The position numbers and the translations under genes are program-made. A DNA stretch of 64,000 nucleotides from Roseiarcus sp963823165. GTDB taxonomy: Bacteria; Pseudomonadota; Alphaproteobacteria; Rhizobiales; Beijerinckiaceae. Every line of letters starts with the position of its first letter. Positions within the stretch are counted from its first letter, which is position 1. The notes under the pieces were generated by a model. That model made no database searches. It was not told where the DNA came from and worked only from the letters and a program-made list of their open reading frames with translations. Of this stretch, positions 10,425 to 20,514 are shown piece by piece. The stretch spans positions 145,433 through 209,432 of the forward strand of contig CAWGKV010000041.1 of assembly GCA_963823165.1 (NCBI GenBank), written 5' to 3'.

Positions 10425-10942
10425 TGCCTTTGTGGCGGCGCGGCGGCTTCGCCGAGAACGATTGGACCTTTGTCGCGGACGGCGCAGAACTCCCGGCCGA
10501 AGGACCGGTCGTCGTTTCGCTCAAGCGCTGGCTGGCCGAAGGCGAGCGGCTCGCGGCGCGGAAGGCGCCGATCGGGGTCGCGGTGGAGGCGGGCGCCGAC
10601 GCGCAGGCGCATCTCGCCAACCTCGCCGGCCGGCCGCTGATTGAGCTGGCCTTCGCCAAATTTGCGGACGGACGCGCCTTCTCCTACGCGCGAATGCTTC
10701 GCGACCGGTACGGATTCAAGGGCGAACTGCGGGCGATCGGCGAGGTGCTGATAGACGAGATCCCGTTCATGCTGCGCTGCGGCTTCAATTCGTTCGAGGT
10801 GACCAACGCGCCGACCCTCAGCGCCCTTCAGGCCGGACGTTTGCCCGGCCCGCCGATCCATTACCAGCCGGGAAGCGGCGGCGGCGAAAGGCCGGCCGGC
10901 TCACGGCCCCGGCTCAGCGTGTCGGGAAGCCGGGCGGGGTAA
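10424..10942 (+). CDS. DUF934 family protein of the cys operon
   Basis: A 172-residue protein of the DUF934 family, which is found beside cysH/cysI in many proteobacteria and has been proposed as an accessory of sulfite reduction. Conserved features include the segment FADGRAFSYARMLRDRYGF and GEVLIDEIPFMLRCGFNSFEV. No membrane segment or signal is seen. It overlaps cysH by one base (TGATG) and is the last gene of the operon. The final 25 residues (Gly/Arg/Ser-rich) look like a non-conserved tail. Confidence 0.87.
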   Translation: MPLWRRGGFAENDWTFVADGAELPAEGPVVVSLKRWLAEGERLAARKAPIGVAVEAGADAQAHLANLAGRPLIELAFAKFADGRAFSYARMLRDRYGFKGELRAIGEVLIDEIPFMLRCGFNSFEVTNAPTLSALQAGRLPGPPIHYQPGSGGGERPAGSRPRLSVSGSRAG

Positions 10943-11348
10943 ACTATAATTGCCGGGCGACCCTGTCCCGGTCCCCCTTTTGCTTGGATGGTTTTAAAAT
11001 TTTGGGTTTCGCTCGCGATCCTTCCCGCATTTGCCCAGTTTCAGGAACCCCGGCCAACCAATAGACCGCGCCGCATGCGGTCTGAAATGAATTTTCTTTT
11101 CTTGTCCCCGATCGGTAGGGAACGCGGCATTGGCGAACGCCTTCTCGGCATACCGAGGATCCGGGATCGAGTGGTTCACATAGCAGGAAGAGGCGACAGG
11201 GGGCTCTCTGCTGGAGGTCCACGCTCGGGTGCGCTCAGAAGAGCCCTTGTCGTTTATCCACGTTGAGCGTCATCAGCGTTGTGATGAAAAGCGGGGACAT
11301 CTCGCTTGCCCTCTTGCCAAAGCTCGACAAGGGGCGAATCTCCCCGGC
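10943..11348. other. Gene-free interval before dnaG
   Basis: No gene is supported here. The interval presumably holds the end of the cys operon and the promoter of dnaG. In-frame codons upstream of 11349 (ATG-like starts from 11229) give a sequence unlike any primase N-terminus, so I treat that part as leader. Confidence 0.4.
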
Positions 11349-13268
11349 GTGAAGTTCCCCACCGCCTTTCTCGACGAGATCCGGGCCCGGCTGCCGGTGT
11401 CAGAAGTCGTGGGCCGGCGGGTCAAGTTGCGGAAGCAAGGGCGGGAATGGGCGGGGCTTTCGCCGTTCAACGCCGAGAAAACCCCTTCTTTCTTCGTCAA
11501 CGACCAGAAGGGCTTCTTCCACGACTTCTCGTCCGGCAAGCATGGCGACATTTTTACCTTCGTCAGCGAGACGGAGGGTTTGAGCTTCCCCGAAGCGGTC
11601 GAGCGGCTCGCCGGCATGGCCGGCGTGCCGATGCCGCGACAGACGAAAGGCGAGGCCGCCGAGGAGAAGAAGCGAGCGAGCCTTCTCGACGTGCTGTCGA
11701 TGGCCGCGCGCGTCTTCGAGGCCAATCTGCATGCGCCCGACGGCGCAAGAGCCCGGGGATATCTCGCCGATCGTGGCTTGGGGCCCCCCGTGCAGCAGCG
11801 CTTTTCGCTCGGCTTCTCCTCGCCCGAGCGGTTCGCTCTGCGTGACGCGCTCGCGGAGAAGGGGGTCGGCGTCGACCAGATGATCGAGGCCGGGCTCCTT
11901 ATCCACGGCGAGGGGATCGCCGTCCCCTACGATCGGTTCCGCGACCGGGTGATGTTTCCGATTCACGACCGGGCAGGCCGGGTGATCGCCTTCGGCGGCC
12001 GCGCCATGGACCCGGGCGCCAAGGCGAAATACCTCAATTCACCGGAGACGGCCCTCTTTCACAAGGGCTCCCTGCTGTTCAATCATCACCGCGCGAGGAA
12101 GCCGGCGCACGACAGCGGCCAGCTCATTGTCGTCGAGGGGTATGTCGACGCGATCGCATTGAGCGAGGCGGGCTTTCCGAATGTCGTCGCGCCGCTCGGA
12201 ACGGCGCTGACGGCGGACCAGTGCTCGCTTCTCTGGGCGATGGCGAACGAGCCGACACTCTGTTTCGACGGCGACAGCGCCGGCCGCAAGGCTGCCAATC
12301 GGGCGATCGAAACGGCGCTTCCGCTGATCGCCGCCGGCAGGAGTTTCCGGTTCGCCCTCTTGCCTGAGGGTCAGGACCCGGACGACCTCGTCCGCGGGAG
12401 CGGCAGGGAAGCGGTAGCCGAGGTCCTCCAGGAAGCGCGGCCGTTCGCCGACATGCTGTTCGCACGTGAGAGCGAGAATCAGCTTTTCAATACGCCGGAG
12501 AGCCGGGCGGCGCTCGAGCGCCGTCTCGCCGACGCCGTAGCCGCGATCGCCGACGAAACTCTGCGCAAGCACTATCAGGCCGACATGAAACGCCGCCTGG
12601 CCGCCCTGTTCGGCCAGGATCAGCCCATCCGGGGGCGTCTCGCGGCCGCGGCGAGGCCCCCGTTTCCGCAGAGGCGGACGGCTCAACAATTCCCGCCCCG
12701 CGGCCCCCGGCTGGGTCTCGCAGAGCAGCCCTTGCCGCCGCAGGCCAGACTCGCCCGGAGATCGCGCGATCCGGCCCGCGAGATTACCGTCCTGGCGATC
12801 GCGCTCGGCCATCCGATTCTGCTCGAGGCGCATTGGGAGGAGCTTGCGACGCTCGATTTCTCGAGCCCGAGGCTCGCCGCATTCCGGGACGCGCTCGCGT
12901 CGACTCCGCCGGAGGCGCTCATGTCTCCAGAGGCGCTCGCCCAAGCGCTGAACGCAGCGGGACTCGGAAAGGAAAGGGGGCGCATTCTCGGGGAGGCCTC
13001 GAAAATGCCGAACTGGTGGTGTTTGCGACCCGAGGCGGCCGCCGCGGATGCGGAGCATGTTCTGAGGCAGAGCCTGGCCTTGCATCAGCGGGCCGGCGCG
13101 TTAAATAGGGAGCTGAAACTGGCGGAGCAGTCGCTGGCTGCCGAACCAAGCGAGCAGAATTTCGCCCGACTGCTGGACATTAAAGCCCATCTCGCCGATC
13201 TCGTCGATGCGGAGGCGGCGATCGACGGTTTTGGCGAACAGTCAGGACGAGCCGCTTCGACGATCTGA
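11349..13268 (+). CDS. dnaG: DNA primase DnaG
   Basis: Primase that makes RNA primers at the replication fork, 639 residues. The order is the N-terminal CHC2-type domain (residues 1-100), the catalytic core with the TOPRIM motifs EGYVDAIALSEAG and DGDSAGRKA (about residues 255-320), and a C-terminal helicase-binding domain that is less conserved. In the N-terminal domain the usual Cys/His zinc ligands are replaced: it reads GLSPFNAEKTPSFF and later DFSSGKHGD where zinc-binding primases have CPFH and CFGCG. I chose GTG at 11349 because the protein then begins VKFPTAFLDEIRARLP like its relatives. It is followed by rpoD after 180 bases, the usual macromolecular-synthesis order. Confidence 0.93.
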   Translation: MKFPTAFLDEIRARLPVSEVVGRRVKLRKQGREWAGLSPFNAEKTPSFFVNDQKGFFHDFSSGKHGDIFTFVSETEGLSFPEAVERLAGMAGVPMPRQTKGEAAEEKKRASLLDVLSMAARVFEANLHAPDGARARGYLADRGLGPPVQQRFSLGFSSPERFALRDALAEKGVGVDQMIEAGLLIHGEGIAVPYDRFRDRVMFPIHDRAGRVIAFGGRAMDPGAKAKYLNSPETALFHKGSLLFNHHRARKPAHDSGQLIVVEGYVDAIALSEAGFPNVVAPLGTALTADQCSLLWAMANEPTLCFDGDSAGRKAANRAIETALPLIAAGRSFRFALLPEGQDPDDLVRGSGREAVAEVLQEARPFADMLFARESENQLFNTPESRAALERRLADAVAAIADETLRKHYQADMKRRLAALFGQDQPIRGRLAAAARPPFPQRRTAQQFPPRGPRLGLAEQPLPPQARLARRSRDPAREITVLAIALGHPILLEAHWEELATLDFSSPRLAAFRDALASTPPEALMSPEALAQALNAAGLGKERGRILGEASKMPNWWCLRPEAAAADAEHVLRQSLALHQRAGALNRELKLAEQSLAAEPSEQNFARLLDIKAHLADLVDAEAAIDGFGEQSGRAASTI

Positions 13269-13448
13269 CGGGGACTCGAGGGACAAGGCTGGCGAGACTT
13301 GAGGGGCTTCCGACATCGAGAGACGCTTCGGTCTCGCCTCCTTTTTTCCGGCGAGTTCCGATGAATGCTGAACCGGGCCTAGCGGCTTACGCGGCGGCTC
13401 ACCGCTGAAACTGAAACCCCCGCCGGTCGCGGGAGGACGGAGTTTTCT

Positions 13449-15497
<2,049 letters not shown>

Positions 15498-15924
15498 GGC
15501 GACCGAGGCGGCTGGCGACTTTCTAGCCGAGCGATCAACAACGGCGTCTTTTTTGGCCCGGCGCCCGGTCGCAGTCAGGGTGTCGCTTTCTGGTTCGCCG
15601 AAGAGGCGCGCGTCGGCCAAAAGAACCAAATCGCCTGCCTTGGCCAGGCGCCGTGCGAGCGCAAGGCTCACAAGGACCCGCAAGGCCAGAGCTCTCGCAG
15701 GAATCGCCGCCCAGCGTGCGCGAGGAGTTCCTGGCTTCGGTCCGGAGCCGGACCCGGCGGCATGCAATTGACGCTGCTGTTTAGGGGTTCGGTCGCCTTG
15801 GTTTGGCCTCCCGGCTGACAATCTTGACATTTACCCATTGACGGGTGCGATCTCGTTCGGAGTGGCGGGCCCCGAGCCCGCCCCGACGCGATCTGAGTTT
15901 CGATCTGCGTTCGAAGAGTACGAA
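15498..15924. other. Gene-free interval between rpoD and the SPOR-protein gene
   Basis: No convincing gene. A TTGACA hexamer at 15824-15829 could be the -35 element of the downstream gene, but no clear -10 accompanies it at the right distance. An Arg/Ala-rich open frame at 15553-15771 has the composition of a GC-rich shadow. Confidence 0.35.
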
Positions 15925-17499
15925 ATGAGCGCTTCGGAGATGCCAGAGGCCTTGGCGGGTCCCGACGAGTTTTGGCGCCGGCGGCGCGGCGCGGCCCAAC
16001 AGACGAGCGCCGAGGAGGCGCTGGTCGTCGACATGGCGCGGAGGCTCGCGCCCGTGCGTCCGTCAACCCCGGACAGCCCGCTGGCTCCGCGCGAAACGCA
16101 GGCAAAACGGCGGTTGCTTGGCTTGGCCAGCGGCGAGGAGCGCGGGACGGCTTCCATCGGCGAACAGCCAAAAACCCCCGGGTTTCGCCCTTTGAGTTGG
16201 CGGAACCCTGTCAATGTTGAACCGCCGAGGGAACCCGGCTCGGTCTGGTGGCTCAACAAGGCTTCGGCGCTGGCCCCGGCTGGAGCGGCGCTGGCCGGCG
16301 CGGTCCTTGTGATCGCGACTTTCGGACCGAGATGGGGCGGCGTCCCGTCTCAGCCGAAGGCGCCGACCTTAGCGGCGGTCCAAGGGCCGGCCGCGATGGC
16401 GCCGACGGCCGGCGAGGCCGACGAACCTTCGCGCGACGCAGGCTTGACGGCGCTGAAAGACGCCATACGGGCGGCGCGCGCCAAGCCCGCCCTTTCCGAG
16501 GCGGAGACTATCCAGGCTGGCGCTCCACCTTCGTCTTCCAATTTGGCCCCGCGAGAGGGCTCCGCGGCTGCTCCCGATTTGCCCCCACAGGCGAGCTCCG
16601 CGACTGCGCCGCCCGACGCCGCCGAGCCGACGGCCGCAGCAGCCGCCGAAGCGCCGCTCCCGGCTGCGGTCGCACCGGCGCCGGCTTCCGCTCCGCCGTC
16701 CGAGGCCGCCGAGCCGACGGCCGCAGCGGCCGCCGAAGCGCCGCTCCGGGCTGCGGTCGCGCCGGTCGCCCCGCCGCCGGCTCCCGCCCCGCCGCCCGTG
16801 ACATCGCAAGTTCCTGATTCCAATGCCGGCCGAACGGCTTCGCAGCCGCTGGAAGCGCCGCCGGAGGGAGGAAGGGCAGCCTCCTCCGCGGTCTCGGGCC
16901 AAGCGGCGCATGCAAGCCAAGCGCGTCCCTTGCCAGCCAGAGCGGCGCCCAGGACCCAGGCCGTTGCGGTCAGTCCGGCGTCGACGCCCAAACTCGACCT
17001 GCCGGCGAAGCCCTGGAGGAGATCTGCGGCCCGCAGCCCGGTCGTTAAGGCTGAGGAGACAGCGCCCGCCGCTCCGGCGGAGACGCGGACCCGGCTGCTT
17101 CGCCGACGGGGCTCGACGACGTCGCAAGCCCCGACCCAACCGCAGGCGGCCCCGCCGGCTGAGGCCGAGCAGACGGTGAAGACGGCGAATCCTCTGGCGC
17201 AGGCGTTCGGCGCGATCACCGGCGCGGCGGGAGCTCCGGCCGCCGATCAGGCCGACCCCTCATCGCACGATTGGGCCGTTCAGTTCGCCGCGCCGAAATC
17301 GGAGGCGGACGCCAAGATCGACGCCGCGCGGCTCAACGCCAAATACGCGCCGGCGCTCAAGGGCGCGACGATCGGCGTTCAGAAGGCGGAGGTTAACGGC
17401 GAGACCACCTACGCCCTGCGCGTTCCCGCCCTTTCGAAGGCAGAGGCGGCGGCGCTCTGCGAGCGTCTCAGGGGGCGGGACTGCTCTCTCGTCAAATGA
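15925..17499 (+). CDS. SPOR-domain protein with single membrane segment
   Basis: A predicted inner-membrane protein of about 524 residues that probably binds denuded peptidoglycan glycans at the septum. A cytoplasmic N-terminal part of about 130 residues leads to one transmembrane segment (ALAPAGAALAGAVLVIATFG). A long periplasmic Ala/Pro-rich linker then ends in a SPOR domain of about 75 residues (HDWAVQFAAPKSEADAKIDA... ALCERLRGRDCSLVK). The linker contains an in-frame 29-codon tandem repeat (16621 and 16708). The start is uncertain: ATG at 15925 with GAAGAG upstream is preferred over TTG at 15838, which lies very close to a TTGACA element. Confidence 0.75.
   Translation: MSASEMPEALAGPDEFWRRRRGAAQQTSAEEALVVDMARRLAPVRPSTPDSPLAPRETQAKRRLLGLASGEERGTASIGEQPKTPGFRPLSWRNPVNVEPPREPGSVWWLNKASALAPAGAALAGAVLVIATFGPRWGGVPSQPKAPTLAAVQGPAAMAPTAGEADEPSRDAGLTALKDAIRAARAKPALSEAETIQAGAPPSSSNLAPREGSAAAPDLPPQASSATAPPDAAEPTAAAAAEAPLPAAVAPAPASAPPSEAAEPTAAAAAEAPLRAAVAPVAPPPAPAPPPVTSQVPDSNAGRTASQPLEAPPEGGRAASSAVSGQAAHASQARPLPARAAPRTQAVAVSPASTPKLDLPAKPWRRSAARSPVVKAEETAPAAPAETRTRLLRRRGSTTSQAPTQPQAAPPAEAEQTVKTANPLAQAFGAITGAAGAPAADQADPSSHDWAVQFAAPKSEADAKIDAARLNAKYAPALKGATIGVQKAEVNGETTYALRVPALSKAEAAALCERLRGRDCSLVK
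16621..16794 (+). repeat. In-frame 87-bp tandem repeat in the SPOR-protein linker
   Basis: Two copies of an 87-base unit (first from 16621, second from 16708) encode AEPTAAAAAEAPL followed by an Ala/Pro/Val-rich stretch. The unit is a multiple of three, so the linker length can change by replication slippage without losing the frame. Confidence 0.75.
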
Positions 17500-17697
17500 C
17501 GGTCGCCACGTAGGGCAGGCCGCTTTTGCGTCCGGGCGGGGAGCGAGATCAGGCGCGCGTCATCGCGGACCTCGATAGCGGCCCGTGTTCGACCAGCCTT
17601 CTGACCGCCTTCGTGGTCGTCTTCAGCGGGACGTCGCTCTTGCGGTTCGAGGCTCCTCGGTTAATGTCGCCCGTCAACAACCATCGGGGGTCATCTC

Positions 17698-18603
17698 ATG
17701 CCGCGAGTCCAAGCCAACGGCATCGACATCGAATACGAGAGCATCGGGCGCGAGGGCGATCCGGCCATCCTGCTCATCATGGGCTTTTCGGGACCGCTGA
17801 CGTTTTGGCCGGACTCGCTTTGTGAGGGACTGACAAAAAAAGGGCTCCGCGTCGTCCGGTTCGACAACCGAGACATCGGGCGCTCGACCCATCTCACTGA
17901 ACTCGGCGCGCCCGACCTGTCGGCCATGATGGCGAAACGGACGGCGGGCGGGTATCCCGCCGCGCCCTATTCCCTCGACGACATGGCCGCCGACGCGGCG
18001 GGTCTCATGACCGCCCTGGGAATCGATCGCGCGCATGTCGTCGGCGCATCGATGGGGGGCATGATCGCGCAGCTGGTCGCGATCAATCATCCCGCGAAGG
18101 CGAAGAGCCTCGTCTCGATCATGTCCACGACCGGGCGGCCCGATCTGCCGCCGGGCAAGCCGGAGGCCTTCGCGGCGATCATGGCCCCGCCGGCGGGCGT
18201 GAGCAGAGAGGATCGCATCGCGCGCGGGATCGAGGTTTGGCGGGTGATCGGGAGCCCAGGCTTTCGGGCGAGCGACGCCGAACTCCGGGCCCATGTGGAG
18301 CGCAGCGTCGATTACGCGCCTTTCGACCCGGCAGGGATCGCACGGCAGATGGCGGCCATCGTCTCGGCCCCGCCGCGCAACGATCGCCTGAAGTCCCTCG
18401 AGATTCCGGCGCTCATCATTCACGGCGCCGACGATCCCCTCATACCGGTGGGCGGGGGCGAGGACACGGCGAAAAGCATCCCCGGCGCCGAACTCCTCGT
18501 CGTGCCCGGAATGGGCCACGACTTTCCTGAGCCGCTCGTGCCGACCTATCTCGAGGCGATCGGCGACTTCGTCGAGAAAGTCGAGCGGAGAGGACGCGGC
18601 TGA
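17698..18603 (+). CDS. Alpha/beta hydrolase
   Basis: A 301-residue cytoplasmic hydrolase of the alpha/beta fold. The nucleophile elbow is GASMGG (about residue 118), the acid lies in HGADDPLIP and the histidine in GMGHDFP, which completes a catalytic triad in the expected order. The oxyanion-hole region is LIMGFSGPL, and FDNRDIGRS resembles the family containing aromatic-ring-cleavage hydrolases and related esterases. The substrate is not predictable. It stands alone, with ATG at 17698 and no close operon partner. Confidence 0.85.
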   Translation: MPRVQANGIDIEYESIGREGDPAILLIMGFSGPLTFWPDSLCEGLTKKGLRVVRFDNRDIGRSTHLTELGAPDLSAMMAKRTAGGYPAAPYSLDDMAADAAGLMTALGIDRAHVVGASMGGMIAQLVAINHPAKAKSLVSIMSTTGRPDLPPGKPEAFAAIMAPPAGVSREDRIARGIEVWRVIGSPGFRASDAELRAHVERSVDYAPFDPAGIARQMAAIVSAPPRNDRLKSLEIPALIIHGADDPLIPVGGGEDTAKSIPGAELLVVPGMGHDFPEPLVPTYLEAIGDFVEKVERRGRG

Positions 18604-18682
18604 GCCCGCCTTTACCTCCTGCGCCGCCTTCGCATAGTCTTATGCGCCCATGCCGCCCGCGGGGCGGCTTTAATCCAAAGGG

Positions 18683-19180
18683 ATGTCGCCCATGACGATC
18701 AAAGTCGGCGAACGCCTGCCCAACGTCACGCTCCGCCTGCTGACAGCGGACGGCCCGAAACCGGTCGAAACGAAGGACTACTTCGCCGGCAAGACGGTCG
18801 TGCTGTTCGGCCTGCCCGGCGCGTTCACGCCGACCTGCCACAAGAATCATCTGCCCGGATTCATCGCCAATGAGGCGAAGTTCAAGGCGAAGGGCGTCGA
18901 CAAGATCGCGATGACGGCGGTCAACGATCATTATGTGCTCCAGGCCTGGGCGGAGGCGACCGGGGCGAAAGATCATGTCGATTTTCTCGCCGACGGCGCC
19001 GGCGACTTCGCCAAGGCGGTCGGCCTCGATCTCGACCTCTCGGCTGGCGGCCTCGGCCTCCGCTCGAAGCGCTATTCAATGCTGGTCGTCGACGGGGTGG
19101 TGAAGGAGCTCAACATTGAGTCGGAGCCCGGCAAGGCGGACGTCTCGGGCGCGGAACATCTCCTGGGGCAGATCAAATAG
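18683..19180 (+). CDS. Peroxiredoxin, Prx5-like
   Basis: A 165-residue thiol peroxidase of the AhpE/Prx5-type redoxin family, which reduces hydrogen peroxide and organic peroxides. The peroxidatic cysteine lies in GAFTPTCHKNHLPGF (about residue 53), the conserved active-site signature. FLADGAGDFAKAVG and RSKRYSMLVVDGVV are typical of the subfamily. There is no signal peptide, so it acts in the cytoplasm. ATG is at 18683, and a second in-frame ATG three codons later is also possible. Confidence 0.92.
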   Translation: MSPMTIKVGERLPNVTLRLLTADGPKPVETKDYFAGKTVVLFGLPGAFTPTCHKNHLPGFIANEAKFKAKGVDKIAMTAVNDHYVLQAWAEATGAKDHVDFLADGAGDFAKAVGLDLDLSAGGLGLRSKRYSMLVVDGVVKELNIESEPGKADVSGAEHLLGQIK

Positions 19181-19221
19181 GAGAAGGCGAGAGCGACCAA
19201 GATCGGGCGGCGTAATGCGCA

Positions 19222-20397
19222 CTATCGGGCGCATAGGGCGGCGCCCGCCCGGACCAGGAACTGGACCAGGACTCCGGCCAGCAAGCCCCAGAAGGCGCCG
19301 CCCACCCCGTAGATGCTGACCCCTGAGGTCGTGATGAGAAAGGCGATCAGCGCCGGCTCCCGCTCCTGCGTGTCGGCGAGCGCGTTGTGGAGGGCCGAGC
19401 CGAAGGCGTTGAGCAGCGCGAGCCCGGCCACGGTTTCGACGAGGATCGGCGCGCCGGCGACGAAGGCCGCCACCCCACCGGCCAGCAACCCGAACGCGAT
19501 GAGGGTCGCCCCGCACGCCGCCGCGGCCATCCAGCGCTTGTCCGGATCGGGCGAAGCGTCGGGCGAGGCGGTCAGCGCCGCGGTGATCGCGCTCAGGTTC
19601 ACCGCATGCCCGCCGAACGGCGCCGCGAGCAGCGTGAAGACCCCGGTCGTCGCGACCAGCGGGGCGCTGTTCGGCCGGTAGCCGTAGGCGGCGAGCACCG
19701 CCATGCCGGGAATGTTCTGCGACGCCATGGTGACGATGAACAGGGGCAGAGCGATGCCGATGATCGCCGCGAGCGAAAAGGCGGGCGCGGCAAGCCCCGG
19801 GCTCGGCGTCATTTTCGCCAGGTCGAATCCCGACGCGTGGCCGCCGAGCGGAATCACCGCGCCCGCGACCAGCGCGGCGGACGGCGTCGCATAAATCCGC
19901 TTCCAGCGCGAACCGCGAGCCAGAAGAGGACAATGGCGCCCGCGCCCACCGGGGCGTCGATCAGGCCGCGAATGGGAGCGAGGCACAGGCCGAACAGATA
20001 CGCCGGCCAGCACCGCGTTCGCGAGCGGACCGGGAATGGCGGCCACCAGTTTGGCGAACGGCTTGAAGAGTCCCGCCGCGACGATGAGACAGCCGACGAC
20101 CAGAAAGGCGCCGACCGCCGCCGGAAAACCGCCCGCGGCCATGCCGGTGGCCGCGAGCAGCGCGGCCCCCGGCGTCGACCACGCGCCGGAAATGGGCATC
20201 CGGTATTCTACGCTGAGGCCGATTCCGGCTGCGCCCATCGCGATCGACAGCGCGATCAGGCCCGAGGCGGCCTCGACGTCGCTCGCCCCGACCGCCGTCA
20301 GCCCCGTGAGGATCACAGCGAAGGACGAGGCGAAGCCGACGAAGGCGGTGATGATTCCGGCTGCGATCGGCTGCGCTGCGGAATGTCGCATCATCAT
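19222..20397 (-). CDS. benE: BenE-type benzoate/proton symporter, with a compensated frameshift
   Basis: A polytopic inner-membrane transporter of the BenE family (benzoate:H+ symport) with about 11-12 hydrophobic segments. Typical stretches are GIITAFVGFASSFAVIL near the start, PIPGPLANAVLAG-like text in the middle and SGVSIYGVGGAFWGLLAG near the end. The segment between about 19910 and 19998 reads as hydrophilic Arg-rich text in the main frame. In the neighbouring frame it gives a proper membrane sequence (YLFGLCLAPIRGLIDAPVG, then AIVLFWLAVR). An extra base near 19998 and a missing base near 19908 explain this. The start is ATG at 20397, the first of three consecutive ATGs. Confidence 0.8.
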   Translation of the reverse strand: MMMRHSAAQPIAAGIITAFVGFASSFAVILTGLTAVGASDVEAASGLIALSIAMGAAGIGLSVEYRMPISGAWSTPGAALLAATGMAAGGFPAAVGAFLVVGCLIVAAGLFKPFAKLVAAIPGPLANAVLAGVSVRPVPRSHSRPDRRPGGRGRHCPLLARGSRWKRIYATPSAALVAGAVIPLGGHASGFDLAKMTPSPGLAAPAFSLAAIIGIALPLFIVTMASQNIPGMAVLAAYGYRPNSAPLVATTGVFTLLAAPFGGHAVNLSAITAALTASPDASPDPDKRWMAAAACGATLIAFGLLAGGVAAFVAGAPILVETVAGLALLNAFGSALHNALADTQEREPALIAFLITTSGVSIYGVGGAFWGLLAGVLVQFLVRAGAALCAR

Positions 20398-20514
20398 AGG
20401 GTTCGGCCCCCGCCGACGTCGTTCATGGCGAGGAGGGGTTGATTTCGTGGCGCGAACGGTAGAATTTGCGCTCGTATCAATCAACAATTTAAGTCCCATC
20501 TCAGGGAGGGAAAC

